Source of the DNA: Notospermus geniculatus
Lineage: Eukaryota; Nemertea; Pilidiophora; Heteronemertea; Lineidae
NCBI GenBank assembly: GCA_002633025.1
Contig: NMRB01000201.1
Location: 135,707 to 199,706 of the forward strand
Length of the DNA: 64,000 bases
Direction of reading: 5' to 3'
Under the pieces are notes generated by a model. It searched no databases. It worked only from the letters and a program-made list of their open reading frames with translations, and was not told the DNA's origin. Shown one piece after another: positions 22,262 through 32,361 of the stretch. Position 1 is the first letter of the stretch. Each line of letters begins with the position of its first letter. A program made the position numbers and the translations under genes.

Positions 22262-25200
22262 TTAGTAACTTGCGGCCCTGTGGTGTCTGCGATGCCTACG
22301 ACGCACAGGCCTACCCCTACCGGCTTCAGCAACCTTCTCAAATTGACGGGCGTAACCTTCGATAACCCTCTGACTATCACGAATTATGTAATAATCACGA
22401 TCGTGTCGGCTGCTCCGTCCGGTTTCCGGCCCCACGATGACGCTGCTTGGAATCGCGTTGAAATCCATGCAGAGTGGTGCGTCCATTCCTCTGGCATCGG
22501 TTTCAATTCGAAGGGCGCACATTCTGTCCCTGTAGTAATCGCTCAATTCGTTGTAATCCTGCAGGAATCGTGAGCCAACCTCGTTATCATACTCATCCTT
22601 TGTCATCTGCTGGTTAAAAACTGCTATTGTCATAAGTGCCTTTGTAGCATTCCTTAGTACATCTTCTTCCTGAAAAGAAAGCAATGGTAAAGAATTTTCT
22701 TGGGTTGATCCAGCGTGGCACCTTCCTTTGAAATGGCTAACGAACTGGTGCCCTGTCCTCGAGCCGTTGTACGCGAATTAGTGGAGCAGCTCGAGGACAG
22801 AGGACCAGTCTTCAAAGGCCGTCTTCAGTATTAACATCACTGGCGAGTGCCTCTTAATGCTCAGCATCATGGCTGCTTAGGTCATTTTACTATTCAATGA
22901 TTCCAGGATGGCAAGAATGGCCAGGAACGAAATCATTTGAGATACAAAAGCGGCGGATGACAATTTTTTCATACCTTGTAACGTAAGTCGGTCTTGTCGT
23001 CAGGAATGGCTGGTAATCCAGGCGTGAAATCGACGTTCTGGTCAAGGCATGTCAGGTACTCCGAGGTCTTAATCCTGTCGCTAATCTGAAATAAAAGGAT
23101 ATCTGCTGGTTAAAAACTGCTATTGTCATAAGTGCCTTTGTAGCATTCCTTAGTACATCTTCTTCCTGAAAAGAAAGCAATGGTAAAGAATTTATATTAA
23201 GTTTTAAAATACGTCTTGGGTTGATACGCGTCGCACCTTCCTTTGAAATGGCTAACGAACTGTTGCAGTAGACTGGTGCCCTGTCCTCGAGCCGTTGTGG
23301 TAGTACGAGAATTAGTGGAGCAGCTCGAGGACAGAGGAGCAGTCTTTGCCGTCTTCAGTATTAACATCACTGGCGAGTGCCTCTTAATGCTCAGCATCAT
23401 GGCTGCTTAGGTCATTTTACTATTCAATGATTCCAGGATGGCAAGAATGGCCAGGAACGAAATCATTTGAGATACAAAAGCGGCGGATGACAATTTGTTC
23501 ATACCTTGTAACGTAAGTCGGTCTTGTCGTCAGGAATGGCTGGTAATCCAGGCGTGAAATCGACGTTCTGGTCAAGGCATGTCAGGTACTCCGAGGTCTT
23601 AATCCTGTCGCTAACCTGAAATAAAAGGATGAGAGTTTTGTAGCATATACTCCGGTGTCCAACATCCTGAGATTGAGGTCATTTCAATCGGCTCATTTGC
23701 CTTCCTTTACGGAGTACAATCTCTGCACAAGGTTGGCAGCTCCGAAGCTTGGAGATGTTATCGCCGCTTCCTGGGGAGGGATTAAAGTTGCGGTATACCA
23801 CTCTGTCGCAATCAACTTTGGCGCTCTGATGTACCCGATACCTTAAAGGAATCAGGCATGTTGTCAGGTTTGATCATTTCTTCAAGCTGTCATTTACCTA
23901 ACAAAAGGCGCGCCCAGCCTTTCCAATAAATTTTACTATACGTGTAATACTAGTGTCCCACTGGCGACTTTTTCCCACGACAAGGGGCGAATCTGACGTC
24001 TGCGACATTCCCTCGACAAGCTGCGATATTTAGCATTAATGTGTTTTGCATTGGATCAAGGAGGCAGAGAATCACTACGAACATAGACGACAGTCTACGA
24101 AGATCTACGAATTTTTCATTCGTCCCTTGTCGCAGGCCGAAATTCGCCAGTGGGACACTAGTATAAGAAGTCCAAGAGTTTGGAAAGCGCAATCTCTTGC
24201 CGAACGATGTAAAAACGAGTTTCTCTGGAGCCCTCTAATTCAAAAATGTGTTAGAAGCTGCTTTGTCGTGTTTGTTTGTTAAGGTATGCTCACATTAGCA
24301 TAGGATTATATGCAAGCTTGGCTTACTATCCTATGCCGATCTATTGGTCTTAAAGTTTCTCCAAGTTGGGTGGTGGAGATGAAGTTACGTGTAGCAGGAC
24401 ACAAGGTATCAAAGAGCAGAAGGTAGTTCAGGCACTTAGGACTGTCAACTTTCGTTGAATCCCGTTTCCCTTCCTGCAAGCCAATATTCGTTAGAAATAA
24501 ATAGGGATTACTATTGTTAAATCGGCTACCTCGCCTGGTGGCATCGCATCTACCAACGAAATGCCGCCAACCGCGTCCCCAGGTTGTCCGCGCCGTTGTG
24601 GTCGAGCGATAGACCCGGGCGATAGACCATCCAGCTGGGGATGCGGTTGGCGTCAAACCAAGAGAGCGGCACCTGGTTGCCACGGTACGTCTCTACAACT
24701 TGCTTACCTCTTCGGAAGAACATTCATTGGTGGTACTTTCATAAATATTCTAAAAAGGTTCACATGATATATGTATTTGATATTTGTTGATTGTGCATAA
24801 TAACGTAATTTGCAGGGGAGCGATGGCAGCGCCAGCAACGAGCTACTGCAACGCCATCTGGAAGGCCGATCATCATGGGAACGAAGTTGAGATTCTGAGT
24901 GAATTTTCGGTGGGGGCTTTTCCCGGTTGAAAGTTACTGAAACCCTCCTTGTTTAAAAGAATATGGCACAAACTGAGAAACTCACATATTCCTCCTTTAT
25001 TCGTTTCAAAGCCCCGCTGACCATCGTGAACTGCGTCGCTTCTTCACGAAAGAATGTGGCTCCCCCTGAGGGAGGCCGGGCATCCGCGGGGCGATCCCCC
25101 TCACGGCATGGATCATTCCAGTAGAAATTTCCAGGGCAATGCCTCGTCCTTACGGGTGATCCCTCCGCAACGCTTAATATGTCTACCCCCAACGCTTGCA

Positions 25201-26391
25201 GTATCATGACGGCGATGAAGATTTTTTTCATATTATCTGGTAGAAAAGTATAGAATCATGTTGACGAGATTATACACTCTGTGATCAGGATACAGGGCAA
25301 CTGGGGTAACAACATGAACGCCATGCCGCACTTAAGCCGGTGACAGACTGGCACGTACGCGACGCGTCGTGCACGCGTTTCGCCAATCAGATTGTTCGGG
25401 TGGTGCTTTCCCGACGCGTTGCTTACGCGCCAGTCTGTCACCGCCTTTATTCTGGTTTTTAGTCTGATTTAAAGGTGCATTCCATCGCGCTCTGATAGAT
25501 GAGGGTCCACCAGGACCACACCCCTCTCAGGCAGATGTGATGCCGCGTCGACCCATGAGGTGTGACGAAAGAAACAGACGACACTGAGATACACATCTCA
25601 GGGCCATGTTACTTTCAGCCTACTCATGTGGTCAAACAGTTTGCGACGGGGAAGCACAAGTTAATGACCCTAGTCCTGTTAAGGACTAGTCTGACGAAGC
25701 GGTAAGACGACCTGTTCGCTGTCTTTTCAATGTGTCTTATCAATAGGTATGGAAGACGAAACCAGTCAACCTGCAAATCGACAAATCCAGAAGCTTTGCG
25801 AATGGTATCCTCGCTCGATCCTGTCTTCAAATTGAGCGTTAGTGGCATGAATAACATCCAAGACGTTAGGCCTAATCCTGCATGAATTTCCGATGAGTAG
25901 TGACATTCACTGAGTCCATTTTTTTGTCTCAAGGTTGTATTTATGTCTATTTGCAAATTGAGTACATGCCATGTTCAGAAGTCGCCAGAGGCCGAAAACG
26001 TTTGTTGGAATACGAATATTTGCCAAATGATGTGAACGACATAATTTTTTAAACAAAAAATGGCCCACAGTATTGTGCTTTTAACCCTTGGAATCATAAG
26101 TGATGCCTAGGTCTGGACAGGACATATTTCAGAAAGAGCATTGATTACACGAGATAGGCCTTCACCACTGCTTTTAGTATACGGAAAAGAAAGCAAGGCG
26201 TCATAATTAACATTGATAGCTCCCGTTAGGAAGTTTTTGGTGATTTCTAATACAAGAAGAAAGAAACCGGACCATCCGGAAATATGCGCTTAGCTTACGC
26301 AGAGAGTGGTGACCCGCGCTGAAGTTTTCACGGCTCCCGGCTTGTCTCACTTAAAATCAATGAACAAAGAACATATATAACACTTACCCAT
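22262..26391 (-). CDS. Secreted four-helix cytokine-like protein B (paralogue of A, proposed)
   Basis: Minus-strand gene: 26391-26388 (ATG plus one base, phase 1), 25236-24986 (251 nt), optional 24473-24327, then 23615-23505 or its duplicate 23085-22975 (111 nt), and 22669-22262 (408 nt, TAA). Without the optional exon the product is about 257 residues. It begins MDNMKKIFIAVMILQALG, a signal peptide, then a Cys-containing segment (RTRHCPGNF...DPCREG). Helix A has the exon junction after KEEY and before VSDRI. The loop exon holds YLTCLDQ and FTPGLP, followed by helices B and C, and helix D with YYIIRDSQR and GYARQF. Those helix-D motifs match protein A. One NAT glycosylation site. The C-terminus is very basic (RRRHRRHHR), unlike A, and could bind heparan sulfate or be trimmed. 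Phases and exon order equal gene A, which it faces tail-to-tail. Family assignment is inference. Confidence 0.6.
22605..23630 (-). repeat. Tandem duplication of loop exon and start of last exon
   Basis: Copies 22605-23100 and 23101-23630 abut exactly. Each contains the 111-nt loop exon (23085-22975; 23615-23505) and the first part of the last exon. In the distal copy the last exon is cut after about 65 nt (23165-23101) and runs out of frame to a stop, so it cannot be the functional last exon. The loop exons differ at their first codon (ATT against GTT); the introns differ by several indels. Confidence 0.9.
23948..24163. mobile_element. MITE with CTAGTGTCCCACTGGCGA termini
   Basis: Termini 23948-23967 and 24144-24163 are 20-bp perfect reverse complements, including the flanking TA, consistent with a TA target duplication. 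Subterminal parts also pair. It lies in an intron of cytokine-like gene B. TA duplications suggest the Tc1/mariner superfamily; unproven. Confidence 0.8.
24327..24473 (-). other. Optional or alternative exon of cytokine-like gene B
   Basis: Open 147-nt block with acceptor TTGCAG and donor GTAAGC, phase 0 at both ends, so it can be included or skipped without shifting the frame. It encodes 49 residues including DSPKCLNYLLLFDTLCPATR. The pattern K..S..CL.YL.. is loosely like the loop exon that follows, so it may be an old third copy. Skipping it gives a protein collinear with A. Status unresolved. Confidence 0.4.
25334..25447. repeat. Foldback element, 36-bp imperfect arms
   Basis: Arms 25334-25369 and 25412-25447 (GGTGACAGACTGGC / GCCAGTCTGTCACC and inward) pair with about five mismatches. 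It lies 100 bp upstream of the signal-peptide exon of cytokine-like gene B, in its first intron. Probable MITE. Confidence 0.8.
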
Positions 26392-28805
26392 TTTTTCAAG
26401 AGAAGTTCTTACTGTTCGGATGAAGAATCAGACAAAGTCAAACTTGCGACTCTTTTCGTGTCTTCGAATGTTTTCTCTTCTTTCTTGCCTTAGGTCCTCC
26501 TCGATATCTCCGCGGATTTCGGACACTGCTGTGAATGATGCCGTCCATCGTGCGGCAGTATTTATCCCAAAGGCTAAATCGGAATTGAAACTTCGGTAAT
26601 CCGAAGTATTGCAGAATAAGCCTACAGAGTTCTGCAGCCAAGGCTCATTTTCCAAGCGCGTCGGCCATGGTGAGAGGCGGGGCCGGAGTTTCACTTCTTC
26701 CCCGAAAAAATCAGCCAATCGGAGGGTGCCTTCACTTGTCGGAGTTCAACCGGAAACTAACCAGTGCGCATATATAGCCTAATTTGATTTTGGGTAAATT
26801 TAAAATCGAAGCCTTGTGCAACGAAAGGCGAATCGCCGAAACTGTCTATTTGACACGCGGGGCACAACAGCGAACTCTGTATTTATTCAGGCCTCTTGAC
26901 TCGAGTCGGGTACAATAACAAACTATTGAATTTGGGAACTGACTTTGGCCTATTCAGAGGGAATGCCATTCAGTTCACACTTTTACCATTTGCAAATAAG
27001 AATCACACGAACTGAAGACAATCTCCCAAAAGACACCCGTCGTTTCCTTTTCCCGCGCGTTTTCCAGTGACAATGCCACCGTTATGTCAGACCGAGGCAT
27101 GTGGAAATCGCGCGGGAAAAGTTGGGCACTTGGTTTCAGGCCTTTTTGTTTCAAAACACTGCTCAGGGTCTTCCGATGCTTGTCTCAAATCAGTCAAGCG
27201 GCGCCACGTCTGGTTTTCCGTTGTGGCGGTTTCCACCTGCATCATAGGCCTGATGTGCCTATGTGACAGGTCTGATGGGAACCGCGCGGGAAGTGATGAG
27301 AAACTTTTGATAGGTAGGCCTAATGACACCCGGTAGTTGGTTCAAACAACGACACTTCCAGTGCCGATATGGTCGAGGGGATACAATGAGGAAATTGCCC
27401 CATTTCCCGGTGACCGGCGAAGATTTTGGCGCGTGGGTCGGCCAATGGCATTGATTGAAAAGCGATATCATTATGACTTGAGATTGTTGGCCTCCTTTGT
27501 CCGTGGTCTTTGAGCTGACGTCAAAGGTTTGGTGGGCGAAATATTATGCGGGGGCAGGCCAACGCGTCCGAGGTATTGCAACTCCAGCAAAGTGGTAGCC
27601 GAGGAGCTTCTCCTGGGTTTTTATTCAAGTGAAGCGGCAAGGAAAGGAATCACAGACGTCCGATCGAGAACGAAACCGATCACCTTCTGATCGGCGCAGG
27701 TGATCGGCACAGGTGAGGGGTGATGCTGATTAGCCCTGATTGGTCGGTACAACCGGGTGTCGTCTCGGCTTGAGCTACAATGGATTCCTAATCCCAACGT
27801 GGCATCATCAGCAAATATCGCGAAACTGACGACACAACCCCATGCCTTTCCGAAAAGCTGTCGACGTCCTGTTCCGGCCAAGTCGCCGAGTTCTGTTTCA
27901 GTCGGGCAGTTTTTCGTCGAGCGGTAGTTGCGGGTTTTTCCTTGTGGAATTTTGCCGTCCTGACCATCGTCTCGAAATGGGGTCCTTAATTGTAAATAAG
28001 CCTTTTTCGTGTTTTCTCTCAAGCCTCTGCATTATGGTTCACAATTGAGTTCAAGGAACCAGGGCTAAATGCTCGCTCCCTCCGTCATCGCGCATTTGCG
28101 CGAAATAACGGAGTACCGCTGGATATCCTCAGGACGAGGGCTCTTGTCATATATTTCTTTGAAGAAAATTCACCCAACGTAGGATCCATCCAAAAATATT
28201 GGATGAAAACAAGGCGGAAATAAGAGCAAAAACAATGCTTTAGCAATAGATAGAGTTTATATAGTTTTATGAAAACGGTGAATAAATATAAAGGTGTAGG
28301 CAAACAGGCGCAGGATCGCTTCACTGCATGCAAAACCAAGCGACTGCATTCCCTGACACACAATGTTGAGGAAATTAGGAGATAAATGCTGGAGGAAACC
28401 AGAGCGGCTGAGTAATCTCACACCATAACATAAAGATTCATTGAGTAATGATCCACCATGAGGTACCCATCTACACCATCATGCGATCACCTGATCAAAG
28501 TGCACATGGCCAGCAGTGGAATCACCTGATGATACAAAATAATCTCAGTCTAAAAATCTATCGTCTTGAGAAAAGGAACTCGCACACAAACAAATTAACA
28601 AACAATCCAGGAGTATATAAGAGTCAACAATGAATAAATGATACAAGTTATACGAGTATCAGTTCCTGTCTATAGAACCAAGGCTAATGACTGACCTGTG
28701 TTCTAAAAAAACTTTGTAAAAAAGAGATTCACAAGGAAGACTGAAGCATGGTTTCCAAGGGAGCACCGTTGCAGAAAGATTTGGTCAATTCACATCCCTC
28801 AAGAT
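26392..28805. other. Upstream region of cytokine-like gene B to SMYD4 3' end
   Basis: No coding exon supported. The open frames near 26428-26718, 27067-27336 and 27621-28022 lack splice context and family resemblance. The minus-strand promoter of gene B should lie at its left end and the SMYD4 3' UTR at its right end. Confidence 0.45.
26769..26778 (-). promoter_or_regulatory. Candidate TATA element of cytokine-like gene B
   Basis: CTATATATG on the minus strand, about 380 bp upstream of the proposed ATG at 26391. It would imply a 5' UTR of roughly 350 nt. Weaker case than for gene A. Confidence 0.3.
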
Positions 28806-31342
28806 CTAGTGTTTCTGCTGGAAAACAGTGGCACCCCATCCTGTCTCTCTCTGATAGCTGTCAGCCAGCCATATCTTTGCAGCTCCCACATGATTTCCAT
28901 TACAGAAACGGATGTCATCCTGCTGACCTGGGCCATATTTATGAAGCCTTCGTAACTTTGCGTTTACGCAAATCTATTGTTTGGCTGCACATGCCCTATT
29001 GTTGACTGACTGCCTTACAATAGATTTGCATGAACGCAAAGTTGCAAAGGCTTCATAAATATGGCCGACAAGTCTTTCTTTCTCATTCAAACTCGTTCAA
29101 AATTGTGGCAGAAGCACTTGTTTTGTGACATTGTAAGTAAACATGAACAAAAGCGTTAGCAATTCTCTGACACTTACAAATATGTATTACCATAATTCAA
29201 TATTCATGGTAATACATTGTGTCATGATTACAAAGCATGGAAGTCATGTTATTAATACTCGTAGCATTCATGTCAACAAGAGTTACATTCTCTGTGAAAA
29301 TAATCCCATTCAATCAACTGTCTTACAGTTGGCCATAACTGCATAACAATGCTTCACTGCTTCTTGGCAGTTATTGTATTCCTTCCATGGAAGACACAGA
29401 CATTCCTCCATGAGCCACAGGTGGCGCTCCAACACAGGAAGCGCATCCTCAATATCCCCCTTTAACATTTTATCCATTGCTTCGGAATACACATCATGTG
29501 ATCTTTCGAGCACCAGGAGTTTTTTTGTCATGTCATGTTTATGTTTACATTGTGAGCAGGGTAGGCGGTGAAGTTTGAGCTCTCCTGCGGAAGAAGAGGC
29601 TCACTACATTTTTCACATTTCAACGCTGGTGGCATGTTATCTGGCAGTTCAGGATATATTGGCCAGTCATCCAAGCAAGCATCGCACTGACATTCAAAAA
29701 AGTACTGATCTTTTAGTTTTTCCTGGCGAATCTTTTTGGGATGAACTGCCCAAAGAGCACCATAATTATCAACGATCTCTTCCCCTTTCCGCATGTTGCG
29801 TATTGCACGAACAACACTAACATCGCCATAGTAATGGCGTACAACAGTTGGGTTACATGAATGATTTATCAAACTCATTGTCGGGTACAGAGCAGCACCA
29901 ACTTCTAAAGATTTAGCATTGCGTATGCCTTTCTTTGAGAGCTCAATTTCTGACACTTCGTGAGCATTGCAAGGGCAAAGCTGGAGAAGTGACAACAGAA
30001 TGCCACCGACAAAAACGAAATCTGGTTGTGAAGCCTCAGCACCAAAGAATTCAGTTTTCTGCAGGCATTTCAACAAGAATACAGCCTTAATTGTACGGAG
30101 AAACAAATCACCGGGGGTACGTTGAGAATCATGGGTGACCAGTGCCTTCACCGTCCTCAAATCACCTTCTTGCCAAATATCACTGACGTCTGTGCCAAAT
30201 TTACCCCAATCTACAGTACTACCTTCATTTTCCAAATACTCATGAAACCCCTTAAGTTTTTCGTACCCTGCCCTGAGGATCACACGATGAACAAGGTGAC
30301 CCCAGCAGTTGTCAGTCAGGTTAATGTGATTGAGATATTTGCATTCATACTTGTGGAAGGACTCCCAGGCCGTCTGTTGACACTCTTTACTACAGAAGTT
30401 GATTGTACTGCAAACAGGACAAGGGTGAGTCCCAACTGTTCGCTTCATACAGTTGTAACAATGAGTCAAGTAAAAAGGAGCCAACAAAACAGCACCAAAT
30501 GGCTTTTCTACGATCAAAACTTCACCAACTCGAACATCCTTCTTCACAACTGCAGTGCGACCTTGCTCTACAGAATATTTCAAATCAAAAAGAGAACTGG
30601 CGCACGGGAACCTGTCATTGTTACTCTGAGTCGGAGGCAAAACAGGAATTTTGGGTTTTTTATACACATTTTTCTGCGATGCTTTAGTCTTTGGCTTCTC
30701 AGCAGAGATTTTCTCACATGCCTCAATCTCTGTCTTTATGTCATTCTCCCAGTTCAGTTTCTTCCCATCATCAAGTTTACCATGTTGTAATGACTCCAAT
30801 GCTTTCTTAAACGCCTCTACTGCTTCAGCTTTCTTCTTCAGCTCGCGATAACACTTCCCCTGGCGGTCATACAATTTGAAGTGCAATTCTTGTGGAAAAC
30901 CACATTCAAAAGCCAAATCAATGTCAACCAAACTCTGCTCATAGCTTTTCAAATGATACAGCACGGCCGACCTGTTCCCGTAGGCTAAGGCAATTTCAGT
31001 CTTGCCCTCAGGAACGTCCATGTCCATCCCTACAGGAACTTTCCTGATACAATTGCTATAATGTTGTAAAGCATTATGATAATACTTCTTCTGGAAAGAT
31101 TGGTTTCCGTTTTCTCTCAAAGTCTTTGCCTCTTCTAAAGACTTTCCATTGAAGTTCTCATCAATATCCATTGTTGTGTTAACAATGTCCATTTCTAGGA
31201 CAAATTTCACTCTCTCCTCGTCGGTGCTCAGCTTGGCAAATTCCTTTGAGATTTGTTCCAGTTGTTCACATGCTTTCAGTTGTTCTGATATCGACTGATA
31301 GAATCTATCGAAGATCCCACCGGATATCTCCACCTCTGCCAT
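28806..31342 (-). CDS. SMYD4: SET and MYND domain-containing protein 4
   Basis: Putative lysine methyltransferase and TPR protein of the SMYD family. Large exon 31342-29327: N-terminal TPR repeats (about residues 65-220), split SET domain around a MYND zinc finger (CYNCMKRTVGTHPCPVC...FCSKECQQ, about 295-335), SET core NHSCNPTVVRHYY and DNYGALW, and post-SET FECQCDACLDDWP. At 29527-29536 the 5-bp word ATGAC is doubled, so the frame runs to TGA at 29530. In the other frame the protein continues through KKLLVLERSHDVYSEAMDKM to a donor at 29327. A phase-compatible last exon 28927-28806 is proposed (ending ATVFQQKH, TAG). Total about 710 residues, against about 800 in vertebrates. The acceptor GAATTAA at 31358 shows a 5' UTR intron. 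Confidence 0.88.
28931..29066. mobile_element. Foldback MITE, 50-bp arms (GGCCATATTTATGAAGCCTT)
   Basis: Arms 28931-28980 and 29017-29066 are reverse complements with four mismatches around a 36-bp loop. It abuts the proposed acceptor of the last SMYD4 exon (28927), so it may have replaced the native polypyrimidine tract. Confidence 0.88.
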
Positions 31343-32361
31343 GATGAATTTATTAATTCCTGGAAAGAGAATGAAAATGCTAACTAGCTACAGTCTCTGA
31401 TTGATATAGCATCCATGAACCATAGGACAACCTATAAATGGGCATAGGATACCTGTATTCTATTTTTAGCACTATCTCTATACAGTGTATATCTTTACTC
31501 TACAGTGTGCTGCTTTACTGATACTAGTATGGCCTGATCGCCAAAATTCGGCGACGTAGAGGAGATGTTTCCGCAACAGGAATCCCCACAAATTTGGTAT
31601 ATTTTAATTGTCTACCTTTTAAACCACTTACCAACGCTAGCTTTTAAAACTCTGAAGCATATAAATCGGTGAAATTTGAAGATTTTACAAGCCGGCAATG
31701 CTCATTCTTGCCCAGCTGCTTACAGCGCCATCTCTAGCTAGAAAGTAAAACTACCGCTCCTAGTCTGGTTCCACTGACTTCCACCAGATGGCGCTTTCGC
31801 CACACCGTCAGCTGCTGCCACCTAGCGTTTAATTACCTCCATGCTTCCATGCTTTCCCCTTGATTATCTTCTAATATTTTGCTATGTAGCCTAACTTATT
31901 GTAAGCCCAGGCAATGCCATGTGGCACTAGGCTGTCCTCATGATTATGATATTATGATGATCGTCGCCCCTTCCTAAAACCCGATCAGGTGGCCTAGGGC
32001 CTATACATTGTATACATCTACCCTCTGGTGAGGGATGGCCACATCTCGATTTTTCGTCTGCTTTTTACCACTTTGCCCCACAACAGGCACAGTCACACGC
32101 ACAAGAATCACAGTTGTACCAGTAACAAATTCAACAAAGTTCACAACCAGATTGCACACACAGAACAGCAGATATCAGAGTCGGCCAATCGACAGTGTCC
32201 GTGACCAACCCAGCCCTCCTAGTGTTACCGGTACCCGTCCCGCTCTCTCATGTCTTTGCCCACCCTCAGCTTTTGCGACAACCAAGTTGATACCATTGAT
32301 CTCGACCAAACTAGGAAAACATTTCTGCGGATTTGAAAGTCGATGTTTTTACAGCAGGAAA
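31343..32361. promoter_or_regulatory. Shared upstream region of divergent SMYD4 and NUDT5
   Basis: About 1 kb between the two start codons, including both 5' UTRs. No TATA box stands out. An in-frame extension of NUDT5 upstream to 32035 is open (Ser/Thr/Arg-rich) and could be an alternative leader; I regard it as 5' UTR. Confidence 0.4.

Noticed and set aside
22280-22573. Plus-strand open frame over the last exon of gene B
   Set aside because: Shadow of the minus-strand exon, which has splice sites, shared motifs and matching phases.
30122-30790. 222-residue open frame opposite SMYD4
   Set aside because: Antisense shadow of the strongly supported SMYD4 SET/MYND exon.
32035-32361. N-terminal extension of NUDT5 as a mitochondrial leader
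   Set aside because: Open frame with basic and Ser/Thr residues, but NUDT5 is normally cytosolic/nuclear and the internal ATG gives the usual start; kept only as an alternative.
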